Shown here piece after piece: positions 13,462 to 21,731 of a stretch of DNA of 26,936 bases. A program made the translations under genes and the position numbers. The notes under the pieces are model-generated. The model was given only the letters and a program-made list of their open reading frames with translations. It was not told the origin of the DNA and made no database searches. This stretch comes from Ruminococcus flavefaciens (GTDB lineage: Bacteria; Bacillota; Clostridia; Oscillospirales; Ruminococcaceae), in assembly GCA_002310115.1 (NCBI GenBank), contig DBYI01000105.1, forward strand, positions 1 through 26,936, in the 5' to 3' direction. Position 1 is the stretch's first letter. Each line of letters opens with the position of its first letter.

Positions 13462-14319
13462 ATGGCACAGATCATTGACGGAAAAGCAGTTTCAGCAGCA
13501 GTAAAGGCCGAGGTCGCCGAGGAAGCTGCAAAACTCAAGGAAGAAAAGGGACTCAAAATAGGTCTTGCGGTAGTTATCGTAGGAAACAATCCCGCTTCAA
13601 GAGTATATGTAAACAATAAGAAGAAAGCCTGCGAGGCAGTTGGCTTCCAGTCATTCGAATATGCTCTTGAGGAATCAACAACACAGGAGCAGCTCCTCGA
13701 TCTTGTAAACGTACTCAACCGCGACGCTAGAGTAAACGGTATACTGGTACAGCTTCCATTGCCGAAGCACATTGACGAAAAAGCTATAATCAACGCTATT
13801 TCTCCCGATAAGGACGTTGACGCATTCCACCCTATTAACGTAGGCAAGATAATGATAGGCGATTATTCATTTCTTCCATGCACTCCCGCCGGCGTAATGC
13901 GCCTTATTGAGAGCACGGGAACAGACATCACAGGAAAGCAATGCGTAGTTATTGGCAGAAGTAATATCGTTGGCAAGCCACAGGCTATGCTACTTCTCCA
14001 GAAGAACGGAACTGTTACCATATGCCACTCCAAAACAAAGAATCTCAAGGAAGTATGCCTCGGTGCTGACATCCTTGTAGTGGCTATTGGCAGAGCCAAC
14101 TTTGTAACAGGAGATATGATAAAGGAAGGCGCCGTAGTTATTGACGTCGGCATGAATCGTCTCGAAAATGGCAAACTCTGCGGCGACGTTGAGTTCGAAT
14201 CCGCTGAAAAGAAGGCTTCCTTCATCACTCCAGTACCTGGCGGTGTTGGTCCTATGACCATCGCAATGCTCATGAAAAACACACTTACAGCTGCAAAACA
14301 GCAAGCAGGTATCGAATAA
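13462..14319 (+). CDS. folD: Bifunctional methylene-THF dehydrogenase/cyclohydrolase FolD
   Basis: Predicted 285 aa, standard length. FolD interconverts 5,10-methylene-, methenyl- and 10-formyl-tetrahydrofolate with NADP. Visible signatures are YVNNK (Tyr49 and catalytic Lys53), GILVQLPLP (93-101), DKDVDAFHP (116-124), the cofactor segment GRSNIVGKP (165-173) and PVPGGVGPMT (257-266). The start at 13462 is set by AAGGAGG at 13446-13452, inside the end of lgt, so the two genes are coupled. It is the last gene of the yfmF-yfmH-lgt-folD operon. The grouping with lgt and M16 proteins has no obvious biochemical logic. Confidence 0.97.
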   Translation: MAQIIDGKAVSAAVKAEVAEEAAKLKEEKGLKIGLAVVIVGNNPASRVYVNNKKKACEAVGFQSFEYALEESTTQEQLLDLVNVLNRDARVNGILVQLPLPKHIDEKAIINAISPDKDVDAFHPINVGKIMIGDYSFLPCTPAGVMRLIESTGTDITGKQCVVIGRSNIVGKPQAMLLLQKNGTVTICHSKTKNLKEVCLGADILVVAIGRANFVTGDMIKEGAVVIDVGMNRLENGKLCGDVEFESAEKKASFITPVPGGVGPMTIAMLMKNTLTAAKQQAGIE

Positions 14320-14331
14320 TATCAAATGATC

Positions 14332-14360
14332 AGGCTGTCGTTATAACCGGCAGCCTTTAC
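14332..14360 (+). terminator. Terminator after folD
   Basis: AGGCTGTCG (14332-14340) pairs with CGGCAGCCT (14348-14356) with one G-T wobble and a 7-base loop. The T-tract is short (TTTAC), so termination may be incomplete. Confidence 0.6.
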
Positions 14361-14389
14361 TATACAACTCATAATAATCAAGTTTTACA

Positions 14390-14417
14390 TTGATTGCTTT
14401 CAATAACATGATACAAT
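14390..14417 (+). promoter_or_regulatory. Promoter of the NSS symporter gene
   Basis: TTGATT (14390-14395), 16-base spacer and TACAAT (14412-14417). The leader of about 80 bases contains a small hairpin around AATCTTCAGATT (14445-14456) but no recognised riboswitch. Confidence 0.5.
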
Positions 14418-14503
14418 TTAAAATTATTTGGAAAGGAATCCCCGAATCTTCAGATTTAAGGGACGAACTTACATACAACACCTGACGAAAGGACAATCAC
14501 ACC

Positions 14504-15907
14504 ATGAAAGAAAAAACAAAGCCCTCGTCAAGGGGCGGATTCGGTTCAAAAATAGGTTTTGTACTTGCAGCGGCAGGCTCCGCAGTAGGACTTGGAAATA
14601 TATGGCGTTTCCCATATCTTGCTGCAAAATACGGCGGCGGAATATTCCTGCTTATATATCTTATCTTTGCCATAACTTTCGGTTTTGCACTCATGCTTAC
14701 GGAGATTGCCATAGGCAGGCGCACTAAAAAAAGTGTTATTGGTGCATACAAGGAAGTTGACAAACGTTTTTCGCTGCTCGGTATCCTCGCAGCTGTTATT
14801 CCTCTACTTATACTACCATATTACTGTGTTATAGGAGGCTGGGTGCTGAAATACATGACCATTTTCGCAAGTGGCAACGGCGAAGCTGTATCAGTTACTG
14901 AATACGCAGTATCAGACTCGAGTGAAACAATCACATTTTTTGAGCATTTTATCGGACTTCTTAAGCAACCCTCAATGTTTTTCATCATTTTTGTTTTACT
15001 CACAGCCATTGTCGTGTTTTTCGGAGTTGAAAAAGGCATAGAAAAAGTCAGCAAGTTCCTGATGCCCGTACTTCTTGTGCTCATAATAGGTATTGTCATC
15101 TACACTATGACCCTTAAAGGCGCAGGAGATGGCCTGAAATACTATCTTCTCCCGAATTTAAAAGGTTTCACATTCTCAAAATTCCTGCAAACAATTGCGG
15201 CAGCCTGCGGACAGCTTTTCTACTCAATGTCAATTGCTATGGGAATAATGGTCACATACGGCTCATATATGAGAAAAGAAGACTCCCTTGAAAGCTCTGT
15301 GCGTCAGATAGAAGTTTTCGACACACTTGTTGCATTTCTTGCAGGAATGATTATAGTACCTGCAGTATTCGTATTCTCGGGTGGAGATGAGACTGCTCTC
15401 AATAAAGGCCCAGGACTTATGTTCATAACTCTCCCGAAAGTATTTGCAGCAATGCCTGCAGGACAAATATTAGGTACAGCTTTTTTTATACTTGTTACCC
15501 TTGCAGCACTTACCTCATCAATATCTCTTATGGAAACAGTAGTTGCGGTAGTAATGGAGAAGTTCAGACTGAGCCGCGCAAAGAGTTGTTTTATAGTGAT
15601 ATTCTTGACTCTTGGCATAGGAATGCTGTCAGTCCTTGGCTATAGCACATGGTCTGATTTCAGTATATTTGGCATGCAGATTCTCGATCTTTTCGATTTC
15701 ACGACAAACAATATAATGATGCCGGTACTTGCACTCCTTACATGCATTCTCATTGGATATACCGTAAAGACGAAATACATCGAAGAAGAAGTAATGTACG
15801 GTGAAAAGCAATTCCGCTCTAAACTCCTCTACAGCATTATGATAAAGTTCATCTGCCCGATATGTATGGTAATGATACTAATAACACCTTTTGTGACAGA
15901 CATATAA
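14504..15907 (+). CDS. Sodium:neurotransmitter symporter (NSS/SNF) family transporter
   Basis: Predicted 467 aa, in the range of bacterial NSS proteins such as LeuT and MhsT. The family's first helix is clear: KIGFVLAAAGSAVGLGNIWR, with Pro-Tyr at 37-38, giving the unwound TM1 region that binds sodium and substrate. About eleven to twelve hydrophobic segments follow. Bacterial relatives import amino acids with sodium, and the exact substrate cannot be read from the sequence. The start has GAAAGGA about 9 bases upstream. The gene is monocistronic, between the folD terminator and its own terminator. It has no T-box, so no link to the tyrosine-controlled operon is claimed. Confidence 0.93.
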   Translation: MKEKTKPSSRGGFGSKIGFVLAAAGSAVGLGNIWRFPYLAAKYGGGIFLLIYLIFAITFGFALMLTEIAIGRRTKKSVIGAYKEVDKRFSLLGILAAVIPLLILPYYCVIGGWVLKYMTIFASGNGEAVSVTEYAVSDSSETITFFEHFIGLLKQPSMFFIIFVLLTAIVVFFGVEKGIEKVSKFLMPVLLVLIIGIVIYTMTLKGAGDGLKYYLLPNLKGFTFSKFLQTIAAACGQLFYSMSIAMGIMVTYGSYMRKEDSLESSVRQIEVFDTLVAFLAGMIIVPAVFVFSGGDETALNKGPGLMFITLPKVFAAMPAGQILGTAFFILVTLAALTSSISLMETVVAVVMEKFRLSRAKSCFIVIFLTLGIGMLSVLGYSTWSDFSIFGMQILDLFDFTTNNIMMPVLALLTCILIGYTVKTKYIEEEVMYGEKQFRSKLLYSIMIKFICPICMVMILITPFVTDI

Positions 15908-15919
15908 TCAATAAACCTG

Positions 15920-15950
15920 AAAGGAACGTCATCTGAGGCGTTCCTTTTTT
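15920..15950 (+). terminator. Terminator after the NSS symporter gene
   Basis: AAAGGAACG (15920-15928) pairs perfectly with CGTTCCTTT (15939-15947) around a 10-base loop, and the T-run continues to 15950. Confidence 0.85.
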
Positions 15951-16026
15951 CACATTGTCAAAAACACTGAAAAGCCGGCATACTGTCCTACCGTTTATTG
16001 CAAATTGCTACATTATTCCAAAGCTA

Positions 16027-16055
16027 TTGACATTTAATTAGCAAACGTGTAAAAT
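16027..16055 (+). promoter_or_regulatory. Promoter of the MBOAT-SGNH-kinase operon
   Basis: Exact TTGACA (16027-16032), 17-base spacer and TAAAAT (16050-16055), about 100 bases before the MBOAT start. Confidence 0.75.
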
Positions 16056-16153
16056 AATAATGTATGAGTTTTTATTATGCTATTTTGCGCAGATTTACAG
16101 GCAAACCAAACAGCGGAAGCTCTAACAAATGAATTAACTGAAGGGTGATATAT

Positions 16154-17845
16154 TTGGTATTCAGCAGCTTGGAATTTATCTTCTTATTCCTGCCTGTTTT
16201 TATGATAGCCTATTCGGCATCTGAAAATAAATATAGAAATATTGTTTTAGTGGTAACAAGCGTTATAGCCGGCATAGATATGTTCTATATCATGCGGCTC
16301 ATAAGGCCACTGCCTATACTTGTCTATTTAGCATCAGTAGTATGGCTCCTGTTTGAATCCGCTACGGCTTCGGAAAAGCGGTACCGATGTGTTGTAATAC
16401 TATTCGGAAGTGCAGTTGCAGGATACGTCCTGTTCCATAATATGGAACTCTTCAAGCCGCTACCGGTAGCTCTCTTCCTTACAGCAACTGCTTTCCTGCT
16501 TATACAGGCTTATTCATCAACACGGATAGGATATCAGAACCTTATTATATTCACCGGAAGTGTCATATTTTACAGCTTCGGCGTAAAAAAACCGGTATAC
16601 ATCATGCTGTTCCTGCTGACGGTGCTCCTCAACTTCATAGTTGGACAGTTCATCGAAAACAGCCGCTATATCAAGAAATTCTGGCTGGCATTCGGCGTTA
16701 TTTTCAACTTCTGGTGGCTAATATTCTTTAAATACTGGACGTTCGGTACAGAAAACATCAATCACTGGTTCGGGCAGAGCTTTACTGTAAAGGATATTAT
16801 CCTCCCTATCGGTATCAGCTTCTACACCTTCCAGAATGTATCCTATATAATTGACGTATACAGAGGTAAAGCTCAGGCTGAAAAGAACCTCATAAACTAT
16901 GGTGCCTACATCACCATGTTCCCACAGCTTATTGCCGGTCCTATAGTAACCTACGACCACGTTGCAAAAGAGCTGAAAAACCGTAATCACACCATACACA
17001 ATGCTGAGGACGGCCTCAAGACATTTACAATAGGTCTAGGTTATAAAGTGCTAATCGCCAATCAGATAGGCGGACTTTGGAGCGATATCTCAACTATAGG
17101 ATATGAGAGTATATCCTCGAGGCTTGCCTGGCTGGGAATATTCGCCTATTCCTTCCAACTTTACTTTGATTTCTGCGGATACTCCCTCATGGCAATAGGA
17201 CTCGGAAGAATAATGGGATTCAAAATCCCTAGGAACTTCGACCACCCATATATGTCCCTGACCATGACAGAATTCTGGCGCCGCTGGCATATGACCCTCG
17301 GCACCTGGTTCAAGGACTACATATACATTCCCCTCGGTGGAAACCGGAAGGGCGAGGGAAGAATGGTATTCAACATGCTGGTGGTATGGCTGTTCACAGG
17401 TCTGTGGCATGGTGCAAGCTGGAACTTCGTACTGTGGGGACTTGTGCTTTTCGCAATAATTATGAGCGAAAAGTTCTGGACAGGCAAGGCCCTGAACAGA
17501 ATAAAACCTCTCGGACATGCCTACATGATACTCATTATACCGATAACATGGCTTATCTTCGCTATAACAGATTTTCACGAGCTTGGCATCTACTTCAAGA
17601 GACTTCTCCCGTTCCTACCTCAGAAAACATATGCTATACTGGACGGCGACTATATACTGTACTGGACAAAATACTGGAAGTACTTCGTTGCAGCCATAAT
17701 TTTCTCCACAAGGCTGCCCGAGTTGATATACAAGAAGATCAAGCACTCATTCATTACAGCTATAGCGCTGCTTGCAGTATTCCTTGCAGCAGTCTACTGT
17801 ATGTACATGGGAATGGACGACCCATTCATGTATTTCAGATTTTAA
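16154..17845 (+). CDS. MBOAT-family O-acyltransferase (AlgI/DltB/PatA type)
   Basis: Predicted 563 aa. A TTG start at 16154 is chosen because AAGGGTGA lies 7 bases upstream and the protein then begins MVFSSLEFIFLFLPVF, the standard start of this family; a GTG at 16145 would overlap the site. The membrane O-acyltransferase core shows LPIGISFYTFQNVSYIIDVY, FPQLIAGPI, FWRRWHMTLGTWFKDYIYIP (His379) and GLWHGASWNF with the conserved His419. Such proteins pass acyl, usually acetyl, groups across the membrane to surface polysaccharide, peptidoglycan or teichoic acid through an SGNH partner, which is the next gene. The N-terminal 125 residues contain two extra copies of a 50-residue unit (see repeat entry), making it longer than the typical 460-500. 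Confidence 0.93.
   Translation: MVFSSLEFIFLFLPVFMIAYSASENKYRNIVLVVTSVIAGIDMFYIMRLIRPLPILVYLASVVWLLFESATASEKRYRCVVILFGSAVAGYVLFHNMELFKPLPVALFLTATAFLLIQAYSSTRIGYQNLIIFTGSVIFYSFGVKKPVYIMLFLLTVLLNFIVGQFIENSRYIKKFWLAFGVIFNFWWLIFFKYWTFGTENINHWFGQSFTVKDIILPIGISFYTFQNVSYIIDVYRGKAQAEKNLINYGAYITMFPQLIAGPIVTYDHVAKELKNRNHTIHNAEDGLKTFTIGLGYKVLIANQIGGLWSDISTIGYESISSRLAWLGIFAYSFQLYFDFCGYSLMAIGLGRIMGFKIPRNFDHPYMSLTMTEFWRRWHMTLGTWFKDYIYIPLGGNRKGEGRMVFNMLVVWLFTGLWHGASWNFVLWGLVLFAIIMSEKFWTGKALNRIKPLGHAYMILIIPITWLIFAITDFHELGIYFKRLLPFLPQKTYAILDGDYILYWTKYWKYFVAAIIFSTRLPELIYKKIKHSFITAIALLAVFLAAVYCMYMGMDDPFMYFRF
16232..16669 (+). repeat. Three tandem membrane units coded in the MBOAT N-terminus
   Basis: Units begin at residue 27 (YRNIVLVVTSVIAG), 77 (YRCVVILFGSAVAG) and 127 (YQNLIIFTGSVIFYS). 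The first two are exactly 50 residues apart and share Y-R, hydrophobic 7-mers, a central KPLP/RPLP and a second hydrophobic stretch. The third is the family's normal 'FYS(F/W)G..K..Y' segment, about five residues shorter. The DNA copies start at 16232, 16382 and 16532 and have diverged, so the duplication is not recent. Confidence 0.75.
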
Positions 17846-17857
17846 GGAGAGTAAAAA

Positions 17858-18808
17858 TTGAGCAAGTTAAAACAATGCATATATACACTGATACTACTGG
17901 TCACCTGCGTTGTGGCTTCACCGTTCATATATAAGCAGATATGGGAAAGCAGCAATATCAAAAAGCCAAAGGCTGCAGTAAAAGAGCCCACAGCGGTAAC
18001 TCAATCCACTGATGGCACCACTACTGCTGCTCAGGAAGGTGCAACTACTGAAACTCAGACGACATCAGAAGGTGAAGAGGCAACAACAGAAGCCCCAACA
18101 GAACCCACTACACCGCAGAGCATATTTGTTGAAAGCGGTCCGGAATACTTTGATGACGCTCTGTTTATCGGTGATTCCAGAACAGTTGGAATAAGCAGCT
18201 ACGGAACTCTGAAAAATGCAGATTACTTCTGTGATATCGGACTTTCAGTATACAAAATAGACGATTATAATGTTGGAGGTATGACCGTATGGGACAAACT
18301 CCGCAAGAAACAGTACGCCAAGATATATGTAATGCTAGGTATTAACGAGATAGGCAATGACCTTGAGGGAACTACCGCAAAATACAGACGCCTTGTTGAC
18401 GGTATCCGAGAGATACAGAAGGATGCTCTGATTTATTTACAGGCAAACCTCCACGTATCAACCGAGGGAGAGACACAGTACATAACAAACGAGAGAATAA
18501 ATATTCTCAACAGTAATCTTCAGGCCATGGCTGATGCCAGCAAGAAGATATACTACTTAGACGTAAACCCCATATTCGATGACGCTAACGGATACCTTAC
18601 ATCAGAATTCGCAAGTGACGGCGTACATGTTCTCGCAAGATACTATGCAACATGGTGCGACTGGCTCTGCAAGAACACGGTTCCAGCTACTCCTGTAGCG
18701 ACTACAAACCCGACTGACGGAAAAACACAGACTGAAACCACTACAACTGAGGCAGGAACCACAACTCAGAACAAAAAGCCGCAGAATGAAGAATTCTCTA
18801 ACCTTTAA
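17858..18808 (+). CDS. Membrane-anchored SGNH/GDSL-type hydrolase or acyltransferase
   Basis: Predicted 316 aa with a TTG start at 17858, supported by AAGGAGAG upstream and by the lack of a nearby ATG. Residues 7-27 form one membrane anchor; residues 40-88 are a Thr/Glu-rich linker outside the membrane. The SGNH domain spans about 95-275: block I IGDSRTVG (Ser107), block III GINEIGN (Asn163) and the DGVH segment (Asp254, His257) that completes the triad. A second Thr-rich tail follows (275-316). Only 12 bases separate it from the MBOAT gene. In analogous pairs the MBOAT protein delivers the acyl group and the SGNH protein attaches or removes it on the surface polymer. The polymer is not identified. 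Confidence 0.9.
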   Translation: MSKLKQCIYTLILLVTCVVASPFIYKQIWESSNIKKPKAAVKEPTAVTQSTDGTTTAAQEGATTETQTTSEGEEATTEAPTEPTTPQSIFVESGPEYFDDALFIGDSRTVGISSYGTLKNADYFCDIGLSVYKIDDYNVGGMTVWDKLRKKQYAKIYVMLGINEIGNDLEGTTAKYRRLVDGIREIQKDALIYLQANLHVSTEGETQYITNERINILNSNLQAMADASKKIYYLDVNPIFDDANGYLTSEFASDGVHVLARYYATWCDWLCKNTVPATPVATTNPTDGKTQTETTTTEAGTTTQNKKPQNEEFSNL

Positions 18809-18831
18809 GCTGAAAGTGAAAGGAGCATAAA

Positions 18832-20148
18832 ATGGCAGAACTCAGAGTAGGCTACACAGGCAGAACAATTTACAATTCCACATTTACGATACTTGAATTT
18901 CTCGGAGGCGGCGGACAAGGAAACGTATACCGTGTTGAGTGCAACGGCAAGCAAATGGCACTCAAATGGTATCACAAGTCCACCATCGACAAGATGAAGA
19001 ATTCGCAGGAATTTTACGAAAACCTCAAGGCAAACATAAAAAAGGGCGCCCCCACAAAGAATTTTCTTTGGCCCGAGGAGCTTTCCAACTGGATAGACGG
19101 TTCATTCGGCTATATCATGCCCCTTCGCCCTGCAGGTTATGAGGAACTGACTCGTTTCCTGCTCTGGGATCCAAAGACTCGCCGTATGAAGGCAAGTTTT
19201 TCAAACATAACCGCTCGCTGCAACGCAGCTATCAATATCATCGAGGGCTTCCGTGCCCTTCACAATGACGGCTACAGCTATCAGGACCTCAACAACGGAA
19301 ACTTCTTCATTGACCCGAAAACAGGTGATGTCCTCATTTGTGACAATGACAACGTTTCTGAGCGTGGCGTAAACTTCGGAATTGCAGGTAAACAGCGCTA
19401 CATGGCCCCCGAGGTAGTTCTCGGAGGAGCTCCTGACAAGCGGTCTGACCGTTTCTCGCTGGCCGTCATACTCTTCCGTATGCTCTTTATCGAGCATCCT
19501 CTTGAGGGCAAGTATTCAACTCCTCCCTGCATGACTCCCGAGCTTGAGAAAAAGTTCTACGGCTCAGATCCTGTATTCGTTCTTGATCCCGAAGATGACC
19601 GTAATGCTGCAAACAACCAGCTGAACACAAATACTCTTCGCTTCTGGAAGATATATCCTGACTATATTCGTGACCTGTTCATAGAGTCTTTCGGAAAGAA
19701 GTCGGTTCAGCCTCCATATGACCGCGTTATCGAAATGACATGGCTTGATGCCTTTGTAAAACTGAGAAGCGAAACAGTTCCCTGCCCTCACTGCGGAAAG
19801 GAAACCTTTATCGCACCGAAATATTCCGTGAACTGTATGTACTGCGGTGGTCAGCTGATCTGCACAGATAGTATCAAGTTCAAACGTTTTGAGCTTCCTG
19901 CATTTGGCGGAGCAAAGCTATATGAAGGTATGGCAAGTGATACTGAAGGTGACTTCCACAAAATAATTGGCGAGGTAGTTCGCAATAAGAAAGATCCCAG
20001 TAAACATGCTCTCCGAAACCTCACCAATGATACATGGAGCGTAAAGCTCCCAGACAATACGGTAAAAACAGTAGATCCACAAGGCATAATGCCTATAAAT
20101 AAGGGATTTGTCCTTACTATAGGCAGAAGCGACGGCATTGTAGAATAA
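18832..20148 (+). CDS. Atypical protein kinase with zinc ribbon and FHA-like tail
   Basis: Predicted 438 aa, no membrane segment. The kinase domain occupies roughly 15-300: glycine-rich loop GGGGQGNVY (25-33), Lys45 in MALKWY, catalytic loop YQDLNNGNFF (Asp152, Asn157) instead of HRDLKPEN, metal-binding Asp171 in CDNDN instead of DFG, and APE at 192-194. Key catalytic residues are kept although the motifs are unusual; similar DLN/CDxDN kinases are known from memory in tellurium-type stress systems. Residues 318-338 form a CxxC...CxxC zinc ribbon. The last 65 residues (EVVRNKKDPSKHALRNLTNDTW...) look like a degenerate FHA domain. It lies 23 bases behind the SGNH gene and shares its terminator, so it probably regulates, or is regulated with, surface acylation. 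Confidence 0.85.
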   Translation: MAELRVGYTGRTIYNSTFTILEFLGGGGQGNVYRVECNGKQMALKWYHKSTIDKMKNSQEFYENLKANIKKGAPTKNFLWPEELSNWIDGSFGYIMPLRPAGYEELTRFLLWDPKTRRMKASFSNITARCNAAINIIEGFRALHNDGYSYQDLNNGNFFIDPKTGDVLICDNDNVSERGVNFGIAGKQRYMAPEVVLGGAPDKRSDRFSLAVILFRMLFIEHPLEGKYSTPPCMTPELEKKFYGSDPVFVLDPEDDRNAANNQLNTNTLRFWKIYPDYIRDLFIESFGKKSVQPPYDRVIEMTWLDAFVKLRSETVPCPHCGKETFIAPKYSVNCMYCGGQLICTDSIKFKRFELPAFGGAKLYEGMASDTEGDFHKIIGEVVRNKKDPSKHALRNLTNDTWSVKLPDNTVKTVDPQGIMPINKGFVLTIGRSDGIVE

Positions 20149-20178
20149 AAAACGTTGGGCTACCCAAAAGGTAGCCCA
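20145..20178. terminator. Bidirectional terminator between kinase and CNNM genes
   Basis: TGGGCTACC (20156-20164) and GGTAGCCCA (20170-20178) form a perfect 9-base stem with a 5-base loop. The minus-strand tail ACGTTTTTTATT is strong and the plus-strand tail is weak, so it mainly serves the minus-strand gene. Confidence 0.8.
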
Positions 20179-20184
20179 TACATA

Positions 20185-21453
20185 TTATTCATCATCTTCT
20201 TCTGAATCATCATCATCGGTAGGAAGCACCTCGATAATGACCTTTTCGACATTCTGCTCATTAACCTCTGCGGCAGTAATACGGAACACACCACACTCGG
20301 CAGTCTCGCCTGCCTCCGGAATATGCTCCATAACATCCGTTACCCAACCACCCACGGAGGTATAATCAGTGGTTATCATATCCTCATCAAGATCAAGCAT
20401 TTCCAGCATATCACTTATGCTCATATCGCCTGCTACCTCATACTTGTCCGGAGCAATCATCATTATATTTGTCTCTATTTCATCATCCTCATCGTATATT
20501 TCACCGACAAGCTCCTCTATAATGTCCTCAAGGGTTACAATTCCCTTAGTACCGCCGTACTGGTCGATAACTACTGCAAGATGCACCTTTGAACGCTGCA
20601 TATCACGCATAGCCTCACTTATGAGCTTGGTATCAGCAATATGAGGAACTTCCTGAATAATAGGCGTGATATCACTTCCGCCTTCTACCAGCATTTTAAA
20701 AAACGCTTTGTTTGTGATTATGCCCTTGATATCATCTAAACTTTTTTCATAAACAGGCAGACGTGAATACATCTCACGACTGAAAAGTTCCTTTATCTCG
20801 TCTATAGTCGAGCCAAGCTCCACCCCTATGACCTTAACACGTGGAATGAGTATCTCATTTACAGTTATCTCGTCAAATTCAAGCGCACTTTTTACCAGCT
20901 CGCTCTCCTGTTCCTCAATAACGCCCTGTTCCTCGATTTCATCGATCATATACTTTAGCTCATCCTCAGTAACGCTTGGGGATTCATCTCCCTTTGATAC
21001 AAGGGACGATAGCTTATTGAGCAGCCACACAAATGGCTTGAAAAGTCCGACAAGAAATGTAAGGGCCGGAGCGAATGCAAGCGCGAGCTTCTCTGCATTT
21101 TTCTTTGCATATGATTTTGGCAGTACCTCACAGAAAACCAGCACAAGCGCCGTAACGACAATAGTCGAGATAGCAGGCCCCTTGCTGCCAACCAGCTTGA
21201 TGAAAATGAGTGTACTCACTGACGAAGTGGCAATATTAACGATATTATTGCCAATAAGTACAGCAGTAAGCACTTCGTCAAAGTGGTTTGCGAGCCTGAG
21301 TGCTTTTTTTGCTTTCTTGCTGCCCTGTGCCTCATAATTCTTCAAGCGAAGCTTGTTAACACTGGAAAAAGCCGTTTCAGTTCCCGAAAAAAGGGCTGAA
21401 AATATCATCATAGCAATGACTAGAACTATCTTCCATATATCTGAACTATCCAT
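20185..21453 (-). CDS. CNNM/CorC (hemolysin C)-type membrane protein
   Basis: Predicted 422 aa from the ATG at 21453, which has AAGGAAAGGA upstream; a longer frame to 21573 crosses the promoter and is rejected. Residues 5-180 form the CNNM membrane domain, recognised by ALFSGTETAFSSVNKLRLKN and VFCEVLPKSYAKKNAEKLAL. Two CBS domains follow (about 190-310; ILIPRVKVIGVE, MYSRLPVYEKSLDDIKGII), then the CorC/HlyC transporter-associated domain (about 335-410). The C-terminus ends in an acidic run (TDDDDSEEDDE). The family is linked to magnesium or other divalent cation export, with CBS domains sensing nucleotides; despite the old name it is not a proven hemolysin. It is monocistronic and converges on the kinase operon. 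Confidence 0.92.
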   Translation of the reverse strand: MDSSDIWKIVLVIAMMIFSALFSGTETAFSSVNKLRLKNYEAQGSKKAKKALRLANHFDEVLTAVLIGNNIVNIATSSVSTLIFIKLVGSKGPAISTIVVTALVLVFCEVLPKSYAKKNAEKLALAFAPALTFLVGLFKPFVWLLNKLSSLVSKGDESPSVTEDELKYMIDEIEEQGVIEEQESELVKSALEFDEITVNEILIPRVKVIGVELGSTIDEIKELFSREMYSRLPVYEKSLDDIKGIITNKAFFKMLVEGGSDITPIIQEVPHIADTKLISEAMRDMQRSKVHLAVVIDQYGGTKGIVTLEDIIEELVGEIYDEDDEIETNIMMIAPDKYEVAGDMSISDMLEMLDLDEDMITTDYTSVGGWVTDVMEHIPEAGETAECGVFRITAAEVNEQNVEKVIIEVLPTDDDDSEEDDE

Positions 21454-21484
21454 ATGATTCCTTTCCTTATATAATAATGTTTTT

Positions 21485-21513
21485 ATTATAACATACATTA
21501 CAGAATAATGCAA
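21485..21513 (-). promoter_or_regulatory. Promoter of the CNNM gene
   Basis: On the minus strand: TTGCAT (21513-21508), 17-base spacer and consensus TATAAT (21490-21485), about 32 bases before the start. Confidence 0.7.
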
Positions 21514-21684
21514 GTCTTTGAAAAACGGCAATAATCTTTCCTGTATAAGTGCATTTCTAAACATCGCTTTCACATTTTACACATACTCCCCCGAATTGTG
21601 ATAAAATTTACACATAATATTCTTCAAAACGATACAAATGTCGCAAATCTATATCACAAAGCACTAATATAATATAATCACAGG

Positions 21685-21701
21685 CTGAGGGAGAACCTCA
21701 G
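21685..21701 (+). promoter_or_regulatory. Small hairpin in the htrA leader
   Basis: CTGAGG (21685-21690) and CCTCAG (21696-21701) form a perfect 6-base stem with loop GAGAA, 30 bases before the start codon and just downstream of two overlapping TATAAT boxes (21668-21678). No good -35 box is seen, so htrA may use an activator or another sigma factor. The hairpin could stabilise the mRNA or bind a regulator. Confidence 0.35.
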
Positions 21702-21731
21702 AAAGAATAATTGAAAAGGAATGTGACTATT

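Noticed and set aside
17090..17578. Minus-strand 162-codon frame within the MBOAT gene
   Set aside because: It is antisense to the conserved MBOAT core, with a His/Tyr/Glu-rich composition typical of a shadow frame.
20828..21337. Plus-strand 169-codon Ser/Thr-rich frame
   Set aside because: It is antisense to the CNNM gene. The Ser-rich product is the usual mirror of an acidic, Leu-rich coding strand.
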